Below, in pieces: positions 52,770 to 62,348 of a stretch of 64,000 bases of DNA. Every line of letters starts with the position of its first letter. Position 1 is the first letter of the stretch. The translations under genes and the position numbers were made by a program. The DNA comes from Parabacteroides massiliensis (GTDB taxonomy: Bacteria > Bacteroidota > Bacteroidia > Bacteroidales > Tannerellaceae), in the NCBI RefSeq assembly GCF_900155425.1, contig NZ_LT700190.1, forward strand, positions 186,001 through 250,000, read 5' to 3'. A model generated the notes under the pieces. That model was not told the DNA's origin and did not search any database. It saw nothing but the letters and a program-made list of their open reading frames with translations.

Positions 52770-54119
52770 TTATTTCCATGTTTCAGCAATCGCAGCGCCT
52801 TGATGGATGCGGTTACCCATACCAATACCGTCGCGCATGTTACCAGCCAACACCAGTCCCTTGTATTGGTTTTGTAGTTCCTCGATCAGTCTGAACCGTT
52901 CTCCACTGTCGCTCCAGTACTGGGGAATGGCATGTTGGTGACGGAAGATCCGGATGAAGTCGGGTTGTACATCTGACGGATATTTCAGCATCGAGTGGAA
53001 GGCTTCCAATACGATCTGACGAATCTCGTCGTCGCTCTTCTGCAAATAGTCGGTATGACGGGCACCTCCGATGAAGTATGAGTAAAGTGCTCCGCCCTCT
53101 GGCGCACGGCCTTCGAAGCATGATGACGGGAAGAGGATTCCAAGCACACGTTTCTGTTCCTTGCTGGGTACCAGACCACCGAAAGCGGGGAAGTCCAAAC
53201 CCCTGGCATCACGGATGCCGACACAGACCTGAATAATGGGCGCATAGAACAACTGGGTGAATGGTTTGAGTCGCTCAGCAGGGATAAATGGCAGCAATGC
53301 CGGCAGGGCATAGGAGCCCACGGTGGTGACCACGCGCTGGCATCTGATTTCCTCCGAGCCGTTGAAGGTGACAGACCACTCTCCCCCATCTGCAGGCCGT
53401 ATTTTTACATTATTGGCATCGAGGATGATATCAAGTCCTTTGGCCATCGCATCTACCATCTGACTCAAGCCGCCCACAGCCGAGAACACCTTCTTGGTGG
53501 CCAGTCTGTCGCGATCCGTCTTGGGCTCTTTGGCCTTCGCCATCGCACCACGGATGAAACTGCCGTAGTTGGCTTCGAGATTATAGAGTTTCGGCAGGGC
53601 ATAACGGGTGGTGAGCTTCATCGGATCGCCAGCATAGACACCTGACACAAACGGATCGACGGCATATTCGTAGAACGACTTACCCAGACGACGTTGCGCC
53701 AAGGCACCTACCGGTTCATCAGGATCAGTGCCTCGTTTGCGCCAAGGCTCTCCAAGGATTCGGAATTTGTCGGATAGACGGAACAGCGGTGTGGTGATGG
53801 CACTCAACGGACCCGACGGCAGCGCATGAAACTGGTTGCCCTTCCAGATAAGACGCCGTTTCGAGGATTCCCTGGCAATCTCCAGTTCACAGTCACCAGC
53901 CAGATCATTGAACAGTTCCACGACCTCAGGGAAGGATACCACACCCGTATTGGGGCCGCTCTCATACACAAAGCCATCCTCCTGATAAGTTCGGATCTGG
54001 CCTCCGATCCTACTTTCTTTTTCGACAATCACGACATCGTGGCCTTTTTTCTTCAGGTTGTGGGCCGTGCTGAGTCCTGTCAGACCGGCTCCTATAATGA
54101 CAATTCCTCGATTCTGCAT
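52770..54119 (-). CDS. hemG: Protoporphyrinogen/coproporphyrinogen oxidase
   Basis: A 449-residue FAD enzyme. The ATG at 54119 is used; an upstream TTG is also in frame. The N-terminal dinucleotide-binding motif VIIGAGLTGLSTAHNLKKKG and the following VIVEKESRIGGQIRT are typical of HemG/HemY-type oxidases, as are YESGPNTGVVSFPEV and the C-terminal GNMRDGIGMGNRIHQG. It oxidises protoporphyrinogen IX to protoporphyrin IX (or coproporphyrinogen III in related enzymes), next to the membrane. It follows hemN in the operon by 14 bp, so together they would convert coproporphyrinogen III to protoporphyrin IX. Confidence 0.9.
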   Translation of the reverse strand: MQNRGIVIIGAGLTGLSTAHNLKKKGHDVVIVEKESRIGGQIRTYQEDGFVYESGPNTGVVSFPEVVELFNDLAGDCELEIARESSKRRLIWKGNQFHALPSGPLSAITTPLFRLSDKFRILGEPWRKRGTDPDEPVGALAQRRLGKSFYEYAVDPFVSGVYAGDPMKLTTRYALPKLYNLEANYGSFIRGAMAKAKEPKTDRDRLATKKVFSAVGGLSQMVDAMAKGLDIILDANNVKIRPADGGEWSVTFNGSEEIRCQRVVTTVGSYALPALLPFIPAERLKPFTQLFYAPIIQVCVGIRDARGLDFPAFGGLVPSKEQKRVLGILFPSSCFEGRAPEGGALYSYFIGGARHTDYLQKSDDEIRQIVLEAFHSMLKYPSDVQPDFIRIFRHQHAIPQYWSDSGERFRLIEELQNQYKGLVLAGNMRDGIGMGNRIHQGAAIAETWK

Positions 54120-54133
54120 GATCAATAGCTTTT

Positions 54134-55498
54134 TTAAATGGGATTAGAAAAATGTTTGTCTGTATGCTGCATCAACGGGTCGAGGGCGGCAGCCACACAG
54201 CGCACAAACGGACGGCCGTCGGTATTGACGGTGATGTGATGGTCGTCAAACACCAGAATACCGTCGGATGCCATTTCCCTCAGACGTTCCTCGTCGTAAT
54301 GACAGGTCTGGCGCAGCTGGGCGACGGATGTGCCCGTCCGCTCTGCCACATCGTTCCAGTCGAGAGTGTAGTTACACATCAGCGTCTCCACCACTTCACG
54401 GATCAGCTTCTGCTCTGCTGAGAGCTGGTAGCCACGACTAGTGTAGAGACGGTCCTTGCCAATCGTTTCGATATAGGCTTTGATTTCGCGTCCGTTCTGG
54501 GCATAGGCATCGTCGAGCTGACTAATGGCGGTCACGCCGAAGGCATAGACCTGCGCTGTGGTGCGACGGGTGCAGTAGCCCTGGAAGTTACGATGCAGCC
54601 TTCCCGTCTGCAGGGCTGTGTAGAGTTCATCATCCGGCAGCACGAAGTGATCCAGTCCGATGCTCTGATAGCCTGCCTGCCTTAATATCTCCGAGGCTGT
54701 CTCATACATCCGGTTTTTCTCTTCCGTCGCAGGCAAGCCCATACGATCGAGTATCTGCTGACGGGGGAAGAGTTTGGGTAGATGGGCATAGGAGAATGTG
54801 ACCAGACGGTCAGGGCGCAACGCTGAAGCCTGTTCGATGGTCTTTCGGAAGGAGTCCACGCTCTGTAATGGCAATCCATAGATAAAGTCAAAGTTGACAG
54901 TCGCTCCCGAGGCCCTCAGAATCTGGAGGATCTCTTGTAAGGGCAACAGTGACGGACGACGGTTGACTGCTTTCAGCACCTCTTCTTTCATATCCTGAAT
55001 ACCAATGCTATAGCGGGTAAATCCGCATGCGGTGAGCTGTTGCCAGTCGTGCTCGGACAGATAGCCAGGATGGCACTCAATCGCAATCTCAGGACTTGCT
55101 ATCGTGGGTGCAATACTGAGCAGATGATCGTTGAGTTCCTTGAGCATCGGAATGGGAATCGACGTCGGACTGCCACCACCATAGTGTATCTGTGAGATCT
55201 GCCGACTGTTGTCAATATGACGGGCCACCAGGTCGATCTCCCGATGCAGCGCCCCCACATAGGCCTCCACCGTCTCTGGCTTAGCAGCAGGATAGGAGTT
55301 ACAGCCACAGTAATGACACAGGTGACGACAGAAGGGAATATGCAGATAAAACGATATCTGATTCTGACGGGCCGAATCCGATGCGTTGACGGCACACAGA
55401 TAATCGGTTTCGGAAAACTCGCCAAAATAGTTGGCTGGCGGATAACTCGTGTATCGCGGTACTGGACGGTTGTATTTTTGAATAATCTCAGGCTGCAT
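54134..55498 (-). CDS. hemN: Oxygen-independent coproporphyrinogen III oxidase (radical SAM)
   Basis: A 454-residue radical SAM enzyme. YTSYPPANYFG near the N-terminus and the cluster motif FCRHLCHYCGCNSYP give the CxxxCxxC arrangement, followed by the HemN-type extra Cys. GGGSPTSIP, FDFIYGLPLQS and the C-terminal HemN wing (ELSAEQKLIREVVETLMCNY) are complete. It decarboxylates coproporphyrinogen III to protoporphyrinogen IX without oxygen, suiting an anaerobe. It overlaps the permease gene by 11 bp, so expression is coupled to uptake. Confidence 0.92.
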   Translation of the reverse strand: MQPEIIQKYNRPVPRYTSYPPANYFGEFSETDYLCAVNASDSARQNQISFYLHIPFCRHLCHYCGCNSYPAAKPETVEAYVGALHREIDLVARHIDNSRQISQIHYGGGSPTSIPIPMLKELNDHLLSIAPTIASPEIAIECHPGYLSEHDWQQLTACGFTRYSIGIQDMKEEVLKAVNRRPSLLPLQEILQILRASGATVNFDFIYGLPLQSVDSFRKTIEQASALRPDRLVTFSYAHLPKLFPRQQILDRMGLPATEEKNRMYETASEILRQAGYQSIGLDHFVLPDDELYTALQTGRLHRNFQGYCTRRTTAQVYAFGVTAISQLDDAYAQNGREIKAYIETIGKDRLYTSRGYQLSAEQKLIREVVETLMCNYTLDWNDVAERTGTSVAQLRQTCHYDEERLREMASDGILVFDDHHITVNTDGRPFVRCVAAALDPLMQHTDKHFSNPI

Positions 55499-56723
55499 TT
55501 TTCTTTCTGAAAACGGTTAATATATAAAGCAGCGACAGGGCTGCGATAAAGCATTCTGTGAGGAAAAGGCCATGATAGCCGAAGTGGTCGGCCATGCTGC
55601 CGCTGACAGCTGCCATGATGATACCACTCAGGTGGGTCAGTACGGTCTGGATGGTGAAGTCGGTACCTTCGCGCCCCTTACGCACGCACTCCATCGCTGA
55701 GGTATAGACCACGATGGTGGCCATACCGTAGCTGGCCCACATCAGCACGATGCCCAAGTAGAGCAACAGTGTTGAAGGCTGCTCGAGATAGGACATGGTG
55801 AGGAAATAGACGGTTGTCAACAGGACAAAGCAGGCGAAGAGCAGTCGGGCTGTGTAGATGCCGATACGGCGCACAATGAATCCGGCACCAAAGGAGGCGC
55901 AGAATGCCGCAGAAGTACCCACGATGCCACTCATCACACCAATCTCCTTCATGGAATAGCCCAGGTCAACCAGCCAGGGGCGCATCATCGACAAGATACC
56001 CACGATACTGGCATAATAGAGCAACAGGAAGCCGATCTGTCTCCAGATACTGCGCTGCGTGAAAAACGAGGCAAAGTCCGTCAGCCGCGCCCGTTCTTGA
56101 GGGTTCTTGACTATCATCCCGGTATCACGCCTCATGATAAGCGGCACCAACATCAGTAACACAAATACACCCAAGCACATCGTCACCGTCTGCCAGCCAT
56201 ACTCATGGAGTACCACCAGCAATAGACCGCTACCCACCAAGACACCCCCGAAACTACCCATCGACTGCATACTGTTCACCATACTCTTATCCCTTCCGCC
56301 ATGCATCAGGATGGCCAAGGCATCAGTAGCGATATCCTGAGTAGCAGATGCCACCAGCGACAGGCACACTAAGGCAATGATCAGATACAGGTTGTCGCCG
56401 ATATCCAATAGGCCTGCCAAGATGATAAACAGGGCATAGACACACTCGCTGCCGATGATACAGCGGCGGAAGTCACGTCCCGTCAGACAACGACGATCGA
56501 CGATGGGTGACCAGAGGAATTTCAGGACCCAAGGCAACTTCACCAGCTGCAACAGTCCGATGGTGGCCAGCGAATAATGAGCCTCACGCATCATCACCTG
56601 TAAGGCGGTAGCGAAGAAGCTGGAAGGGAGACTTTGGGCAATATAAAGACAGAAGAACATCGGTAATCCAATGCCTCTGCCGTCACGACTGATATGGTTG
56701 TTTTCTTGGTTTCCTTGTTGCAT
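55488..56723 (-). CDS. MFS permease of the AmpG/FptX-RhtX type
   Basis: A 411-residue protein with about 12 membrane helices. The N-terminal SLPSSFFATALQVMMREAHY then SLATIGLLQLVKLPWVLKFL and WSPIVDRR is typical of the PAT branch (AmpG, and the FptX/RhtX siderophore importers). Members carry muropeptides, ferric chelates or acyl compounds across the inner membrane. It lies 7 bp after a TonB receptor gene and overlaps hemN, a context that favours import of a chelate or tetrapyrrole captured by that receptor. No substrate can be read from the sequence. Confidence 0.8.
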   Translation of the reverse strand: MQQGNQENNHISRDGRGIGLPMFFCLYIAQSLPSSFFATALQVMMREAHYSLATIGLLQLVKLPWVLKFLWSPIVDRRCLTGRDFRRCIIGSECVYALFIILAGLLDIGDNLYLIIALVCLSLVASATQDIATDALAILMHGGRDKSMVNSMQSMGSFGGVLVGSGLLLVVLHEYGWQTVTMCLGVFVLLMLVPLIMRRDTGMIVKNPQERARLTDFASFFTQRSIWRQIGFLLLYYASIVGILSMMRPWLVDLGYSMKEIGVMSGIVGTSAAFCASFGAGFIVRRIGIYTARLLFACFVLLTTVYFLTMSYLEQPSTLLLYLGIVLMWASYGMATIVVYTSAMECVRKGREGTDFTIQTVLTHLSGIIMAAVSGSMADHFGYHGLFLTECFIAALSLLYILTVFRKKNAA

Positions 56724-56730
56724 ACCTTAT

Positions 56731-58809
56731 TTATATATCAAATATCAGAGAAGTTCCGAAAGAGACAGGACGTCCTTTCTGACCATAGGCAGCACTAGCC
56801 TTGAAGTAATAGGTCAGGTAGTCGGTATCTGTCAGGTTCTTGCCCCACAACTCCCATGTCACAGGGCCGAAGGTGGCACTCGCCTTGGCGTTCAACAAGG
56901 CATAGAAGCGCTGGCTTACCAGATTGTCCTCATTCCAGTAGATCTTTCCCATACCGTTCAGACCGACACTCAATACCAAACGGTCCATGATGCCCTGACG
57001 CGGCGTGATGGTATAACTGCCGTTCAACGACAACGTGTGTCGCGGCACAAGCGGCAGCATGTTACCTGTGTAACTCACGGTCTCGCTCTTCTGATAATCC
57101 AAGAAGCGGGCATAAGTATAGCCATAGCTCAGTCTCAGCGTCAACGGTTGTACCGGACGGGCTATCAACGACAATTCCACGCCCTTACTGTCGGAGTGAC
57201 CTGCATTGCGGGTGATATTGCCTACGCCTGGTACGGTCTGAGTGATCTGTTGATGGCGCCAATCTACGTAGAAGAGTGTCAGTTCCATCTGCAGGGCATG
57301 GTCGAAGAACGATGTCTTGGTACCCACCTCGTAATTCCAGTTGTACTCCGGGTCATAGGTGCGCTCATCATCCTGAAGGAAAGTGGAATTAAAGCCACCC
57401 GTCTTATAACTTCTTGTCACCGAGACGTAGAAGAGTTGTTCTTCGGTGGTCAGGTATTCTATCGAGAACTTCGGTGTCAGCTGCGTAAAGTTAAGCTTGC
57501 TATTATAAGTATCCTCAAGATTACCCAATGTCGTAGCCCAGGCAGCAGTGCGATAGGCCTGATAGTCCTCCTTGGCATGTTCGTAGTCGAAACGCAGACC
57601 CACACGAGCTTTCAATCCGCCTACGATTCTTAATGACGACTGGTGATAGACTGACACACCCGTGGTAGGCGAGTCGTAGAACTTCGGGGTGCAGTAATCC
57701 TGAGCAATGTAGGTCGTACTGAGATTCTTTTTATAGCTGTCGCTGAAGAAGAAGGCACCCACCATCCACTGATAACGACTATCGCTTGTCGATTTCAGGG
57801 TCAGTTCTTCACTAAAGATATTCTGACGCACACCCTGTTTCACCCAATAGAGATCCTTCGGCGAGAAATCCTGGTCGATACCCATCTGATCATCTATATA
57901 CTGATAGGCAGTCTGACTGTTCAGGCTAAATCCGTTGCCCGTATAGCAGGCATTCAGACCCGCGGTGGTAATCTGGCGCAAATAGGAGCTGTAGCGGTTG
58001 TAGTTGATCTCACCAGTCTCACCAGTCTCTGCATCATAAATGGCATAAGGATAACCACCCTGATCGCTGTTACGATAGCTGATGTCAGCAGTAATCTGCC
58101 AACGCTGGGCAGGTCTCCAAAACACTCTGCCACGCAGATAGCCCTCGTTGAACTTGTCAACCTTACTACCATCGAACGCATTGCGGAAGAAACCATCGTT
58201 ATGATGATAGCTGCCGTTCACGGCAAATCCAAACTTGTCGCTTACCTTATTATAATGATAGGCATTCACAACGGCATCGTTGTAACGACCATAGCCAAGC
58301 TTCACCCGTGTACCCTGATAATCGAATGGCGAGTGGGTATAGGCATTGATGATACCACCGATACAATTACGTCCGTAAAGTGTGCCCTGCGGTCCACGCA
58401 ACACCTCCAGAGACGACAAGTCAAACAGGTCGTCATCGAAAGCAGAGCGCTCCATGTGAGGCACGCCATCCACATAAAATCCCACGGTGGGACCATTGGT
58501 CTTCGATCCTACGCCACGCACAAATACGGGCGATGTCTGTCGGCTACCGTATTCCGGTATATAGAAATTTGGCACCGTGTATCCTAGATCCTTTATACTA
58601 GTCATCTCCGTCTGACGCACAAAAAAACTGGAAAGAACGGTTTCCGAGATCGCTTCGCGTCTGGGAGCATCTTGTTTGAAGCCTATCACTTCCACACCTT
58701 CCATATCTACATAGCGGGCCACCGTCGTATCTGTCTCCTCTTCTATCTCGTCAGCAAAGACACTAAACGGGCAAAATAACATCATTAATAATGTAAACTT
58801 CAATTTCAT
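56731..58809 (-). CDS. TonB-dependent receptor
   Basis: A 692-residue outer-membrane receptor starting MKLKFTLLMMLFCPFSVFA; the ATG at 58809 is preferred because it lies just after the promoter and gives a clean signal peptide. Near residues 36-42 VEVIGFK may be the TonB box. The plug domain has FVRGVGSKTNGPTVGFYVDG and DLSSLEVLRGPQGTLYGRN. The remainder is a 22-strand barrel ending GTSLIFDI. It is of the siderophore/vitamin type with no SusD partner and no carboxypeptidase-like N-terminal domain. As first gene of the operon it probably imports the compound processed or used by the permease, HemN and HemG. Confidence 0.88.
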   Translation of the reverse strand: MKLKFTLLMMLFCPFSVFADEIEEETDTTVARYVDMEGVEVIGFKQDAPRREAISETVLSSFFVRQTEMTSIKDLGYTVPNFYIPEYGSRQTSPVFVRGVGSKTNGPTVGFYVDGVPHMERSAFDDDLFDLSSLEVLRGPQGTLYGRNCIGGIINAYTHSPFDYQGTRVKLGYGRYNDAVVNAYHYNKVSDKFGFAVNGSYHHNDGFFRNAFDGSKVDKFNEGYLRGRVFWRPAQRWQITADISYRNSDQGGYPYAIYDAETGETGEINYNRYSSYLRQITTAGLNACYTGNGFSLNSQTAYQYIDDQMGIDQDFSPKDLYWVKQGVRQNIFSEELTLKSTSDSRYQWMVGAFFFSDSYKKNLSTTYIAQDYCTPKFYDSPTTGVSVYHQSSLRIVGGLKARVGLRFDYEHAKEDYQAYRTAAWATTLGNLEDTYNSKLNFTQLTPKFSIEYLTTEEQLFYVSVTRSYKTGGFNSTFLQDDERTYDPEYNWNYEVGTKTSFFDHALQMELTLFYVDWRHQQITQTVPGVGNITRNAGHSDSKGVELSLIARPVQPLTLRLSYGYTYARFLDYQKSETVSYTGNMLPLVPRHTLSLNGSYTITPRQGIMDRLVLSVGLNGMGKIYWNEDNLVSQRFYALLNAKASATFGPVTWELWGKNLTDTDYLTYYFKASAAYGQKGRPVSFGTSLIFDI

Positions 58810-58839
58810 TTCTTTTTGTCTTGGTTTGTTTTTACGCTG

Positions 58840-58872
58840 CAAAGGTATAGCTTTTATCGATACTGCACAATC
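58840..58872 (-). promoter_or_regulatory. Promoter of the TonB receptor-hem operon
   Basis: On the minus strand TACCTTTG (58840-58847) is a perfect -7 element, with TTG about 20 bp upstream (near 58870). The leader to the ATG is about 30 bp. No Fur-type palindrome was recognised. Confidence 0.7.
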
Positions 58873-58930
58873 CCCATTTATATGGATTTTAACTATATTC
58901 AGCATGATAGAACCAACTTATTAAAACCTT

Positions 58931-59149
58931 TGGCAGTCTTCGGGACTTGCAAATAGGCTCGTAGATAGCCTTTTTATTAATGTCACCTTTCATTGTTTTC
59001 GCCACACATTCGCCATGCAACTTCTGGATAAAGGAGTTGACATATACACGATTACCGCGCTTCTTGGCCATAGGCAGGTTTCAAGCACACAGAACTATGC
59101 GAAGATAACTCCCAAGAAGGTACTTGAAGCCATCATGAAGATAGGATAA
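58931..59149 (+). pseudogene. C-terminal fragment of a tyrosine integrase
   Basis: The frame has no start and reads SLFINVTFHCFRHTFAMQLL, then DKGVDIYTITALLGHRQVSS and TQNYAKITPKKVLEAIMKIG-stop. HCFRHT, LLGH and the nucleophile Tyr in TQNYAKI are the last third of a Bacteroidales integrase catalytic domain. Upstream is the divergent TonB receptor promoter, so the rest has been lost. It is probably the scar of another integrative element. Confidence 0.8.
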
Positions 59150-59173
59150 GACATATCTTCAGCTTTATATAAG

Positions 59174-59202
59174 TTCGGCAATAATGTTGATTTGTTGCCG
59201 AA
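59174..59202 (+). terminator. Hairpin after the integrase fragment
   Basis: TTCGGCAA and TTGCCGAA (59174-59181, 59195-59202), 25 bp after the stop of the integrase fragment. Confidence 0.55.
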
Positions 59203-60428
59203 TTTATGTTTTCAAAATGACCTCATAAAAAGGAAAATAAGGCTGGATATAAGGAAAAGGTTATTAGGTTTGCACCAAAAGCCTGTAAATCGAATAGTCT
59301 TTTGCCGTCAAAAAAGAGAGAAGGGAAACTCGGTTTACTTGAACAAAGAATAGTTTAGTTTATACCCATATTAAATATCCATAACCTAAACTAAACCTTT
59401 TATCTTCCGACAATGAAACCTTGTCATCAAATACGGTTCTCAAAAAAGCAATAGAAATAACAATGAGCATCACTAAAGAGCACAACAGATTCATTCCTTG
59501 CTCGCTTCTCAGCGATTGCAAGAATGTGCAAAAATCTGCGTTAAAAAGTGTAAACGTGCAAAGAACTGGAAAATCGATTTTGCAGATGTTTGCATTTTCT
59601 TTTTTTGACGGCAGTCATATTTGCAGATTTTTGCCTATTTTGCGTCCCCCCACCGTCCCTCGGAGTCACTTTAGACACCCTAAAACAAAGGTGTTTGTAC
59701 TGATTATCAGCCACTTATATTTGCAGATTTTACATTCTGCGTAGGGAAATAAACATTCTGCATCGGCAAGTGACCTAAAGAAAAGCATAAAAAGAGAAAA
59801 TACAAATCCGTAAAATGCGAAAAATCAATGATTTTATGAGAATTTGTATTTTCTCTTTTTCTCCATACTTTCTGTCTGTTTTTATATTTTTTTCGTAATT
59901 TTATTCCCAAATTGTCCCCCGAAAAGGATGCGAGGGACAAAAATCTATCCCCCGAAGACAATGAATCACATCTCTCATTAAAATAGGAACAGATGGAAAA
60001 TATAAAGCATCTGAGGTAAATTCAGAAATACGACATTTAACCAGATGCAGGTATTGCTGTCCAAATCCTTGCCAATTAACCGAAACGAATCTGCCATATC
60101 TCTATGAATATTTTGCCAACCTCAGAATGGCATCATGAAACAGATAACAAACTATCATCATTGCTGTGCGTAAAAATATGCAGTCCACTGCGTAAAATGT
60201 AAGACTGGACAGTACTCCAATGAGTTTAAACAAATTGCCCATTGTTTGTTTGCGTGTTTGGGAACTCAGTTTATAAATTTATTGACTCGCTTTCACGAAC
60301 TCTTTTAGGAATCGTTTTCCATAATTCAAGTCCAATGAATCATATGAGATTCTGAAGTATCTGAACTAAATTCAACAAGACATTTCACCAAAGGTGTTAA
60401 CTATTAATACTTATTCCGTACAACATCC
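59203..60428. other. 1.2 kb without a recognisable gene
   Basis: No coding region that I can support. It contains a 13-bp perfect inverted repeat TGCCGTCAAAAAA (59303-59315 and complement 59601-59613) that could bound a 311-bp relic, and several TTTGCAGAT motifs near 59580-59730. Short open frames here lack family features. Confidence 0.5.
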
Positions 60429-60439
60429 AAGCCGTCACA

Positions 60440-60500
60440 TCAATTATAATACAGATTCAGATCATCCGTGCCAATCTCCTTTCCGTCCCGGAAAACAAGG
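60440..60500 (-). pseudogene. 3'-end fragment of a lipoprotein like 45450-45905
   Basis: On the minus strand it reads FRDGKEIGTDDLNLYYN and the stop, the same as the C-terminus of the small lipoprotein at 45450 with one residue changed. The DNA match covers about 60429-60500 against 45439-45510. No upstream part of the gene remains. Confidence 0.75.
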
Positions 60501-60616
60501 CGTAAATCAATCCTCTCTCTGTTTTCATTGCCACAAAGATAGACATACCGGCCAACATACGCATCATACTTATCAATCAGTTCTAACGGTATGACCGGCA
60601 TGGGAAAAGGATACAC

Positions 60617-61897
60617 CTATATTGCATATAGCGGAAAATTTGTAAGATTACCCTGTACTTTATAAGGCAACATAGAAAATCTCTCCGCATGCAATTCCGG
60701 TCTTTTTCCCAGTAATGCTGTCAACGAATTGGCCCGGACATTCCCTTCGGCCTTCACTTCTATCGGCACCATTTGGGCATTACGTTGAATAACAAAATCC
60801 AACTCAAGACGCGAATTGTCTGTGTTATGGTAATAAATCGGTGACACGCCCTTACTTTTCATCTGCTGCAATACATACTGTTCAGTCATTCCTCCCTTGT
60901 ATTCCTTAAATATGTCGTTTTTAATCAAGACTTGGGCCGGATCTGTCTTGACCATAGCACCCATAAGCCCCAAATCAACCATATAGAGTTTGAAAGCCGA
61001 CAGGTCTTCATAAATATCAAGCGGAAGCTCCGGTTTGGTACATCGAGGCACTTTATACAACAACCCGGCATTTACAAGCCATTGAATGGCCATCTCAAAA
61101 TCATTGGCTCTGGCACCTTTTCGCAAAGCTCCGTAAATGAATTTCTTGTTTTCTTTAAATAATTGGGAAGGAATGCTGTTCCATACCATTCGGACACGCG
61201 GAACCTGTTCTTTGGGCGCATGTTTTGAGAAGTCAAGATCATAGCCTTGCAAAATCTCCGACTGTATTCTTCTGACTTCCAGCAAGGAATCCGTTTCTAC
61301 ATATTTGAGTACAACTTCCGGCATACCACCTACATAATAATATTGCCGAAGGAGATCCGTATATTTGTCATGCAGGAGGCTTATCGTTTCAAAATCCCCA
61401 CTCATAAGCAATTTACAAGCTTCTTCTTCTCCCTTGGCGACAAGAAACTCTTCAAAGTTCATAGGAAATATATTGATGACATTTACCTTCCCTACGGGAT
61501 AAGACACATCCTGATGAAGGGATATCCCCAAAAGTGAACCTGCCACAGCTATATGATACTCCGGAACCTCCTCTTTAAAATACTTCAAAGATTCCAGTGC
61601 TTCCGGGATATCTTGTATCTCATCAAGGATAATAAGCGTATCACCCGGAGTAATGTCAACGGAAGTCATCGCACGCAGCCCCCGTAAAATTCTGTCAACA
61701 TTGAAATCCTGAGAAAAAAGCTGGCGTGCAAGGTTATTCTTACGGCATACCACATAAGCCTCTTTTTTGTATTCAAGTTTGGCAAACTCATGGAGCAGCC
61801 ATGTTTTCCCAACTTGTCGGGCACCATTTAAAATCAGAGGTTTTCTATCCTCACGGTTTTTCCATTCTATAAGTTGTTGCAAAACAAATCTTTTCAT
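60617..61897 (-). CDS. AAA ATPase with DUF4143 nuclease-like C-terminus
   Basis: A 426-residue ATPase. Walker A is NGARQVGKTWLL (residues about 24-35) and Walker B TLIILDEIQDIP, followed by HIAVAGSLLG. The C-terminal domain has SRLELDFVIQ and PIEVKAEGN, the E..D..(E)xK pattern of the PD-(D/E)XK-like DUF4143 domain, here well preserved. The biological role of these ATPases is not established; they are often single genes with a regulatory site in front. The 70 bp upstream of its ATG are AT-rich with repeated ATACA and GCAC-type motifs. It is a distant relative of the gene at 2914-4083. Confidence 0.88.
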   Translation of the reverse strand: MKRFVLQQLIEWKNREDRKPLILNGARQVGKTWLLHEFAKLEYKKEAYVVCRKNNLARQLFSQDFNVDRILRGLRAMTSVDITPGDTLIILDEIQDIPEALESLKYFKEEVPEYHIAVAGSLLGISLHQDVSYPVGKVNVINIFPMNFEEFLVAKGEEEACKLLMSGDFETISLLHDKYTDLLRQYYYVGGMPEVVLKYVETDSLLEVRRIQSEILQGYDLDFSKHAPKEQVPRVRMVWNSIPSQLFKENKKFIYGALRKGARANDFEMAIQWLVNAGLLYKVPRCTKPELPLDIYEDLSAFKLYMVDLGLMGAMVKTDPAQVLIKNDIFKEYKGGMTEQYVLQQMKSKGVSPIYYHNTDNSRLELDFVIQRNAQMVPIEVKAEGNVRANSLTALLGKRPELHAERFSMLPYKVQGNLTNFPLYAI

Positions 61898-62023
61898 CTA
61901 CAAACAGCATTTTTATACATGTAAAAACAGCGTATAATACATTTATCCGCACTTATTTAAAGCACAAATATACTAAAATAAGCAGATAATAGAAGCAATC
62001 TTATACATTTTTCCGCACTTTAA

Positions 62024-62183
62024 TCAACTCCAATGGAAAGCAGTAGCCAATTTAGGATTGCCTTCTCCACGCTCGATGGCCACCAGCGTATTGATGCCCA
62101 CGCCCGCCAGTTCGGAGAAGTTCCAGCTGATTGACCTTCAAACTCTTCCTGCACTCTTTAATCATCTTTCCTAGCTCTTTCAT
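62024..62183 (-). pseudogene. XRE/HipB-like regulator, frameshifted
   Basis: From the ATG at 62183 the frame reads MKELGKMIKECRKSLKVNQL. One extra C in the run after LEL shifts it. In the next frame it continues SELAGVGINTLVAIERGEGN, then PKLATAFHWS-stop. Together these form most of an XRE HTH. It is a dead antitoxin or regulator lying directly upstream of a live HipB-HipA pair on the other strand. Confidence 0.7.
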
Positions 62184-62269
62184 ATTCACAACACATTGTG
62201 ATTTTAGTCAGTTTTCATCCTAGTTCAAAGAAAAAAACAGCCGATAAAGCAACTATAATCATTGTATTC

Positions 62270-62306
62270 ATATAGATTAACATCATATATTCAAGTTAAT
62301 CTATAT
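62270..62306. promoter_or_regulatory. hipBA operator candidate
   Basis: The 12-bp inverted repeat ATATAGATTAAC (62270-62281) with its complement (62295-62306) lies just upstream of the hipB promoter, as expected for the autoregulatory HipB operator. Confidence 0.65.
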
Positions 62307-62324
62307 ATTTACATGGATTATTTG

Positions 62325-62332
62325 TATATTTG
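62325..62332 (+). promoter_or_regulatory. -7 element of the hipBA operon
   Basis: TATATTTG is a perfect -7 match, 16 bp before the hipB ATG. This places the start of transcription almost at the start codon and supports 62349 as the true start. Confidence 0.65.
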
Positions 62333-62348
62333 CAAAAAAGGAACAACC

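Noticed and set aside
59421-59961. Two frames of 107 and 84 codons in the gene-free stretch
   Set aside because: Both are low-complexity translations of AT-rich DNA with no promoter in the right place and no family features.
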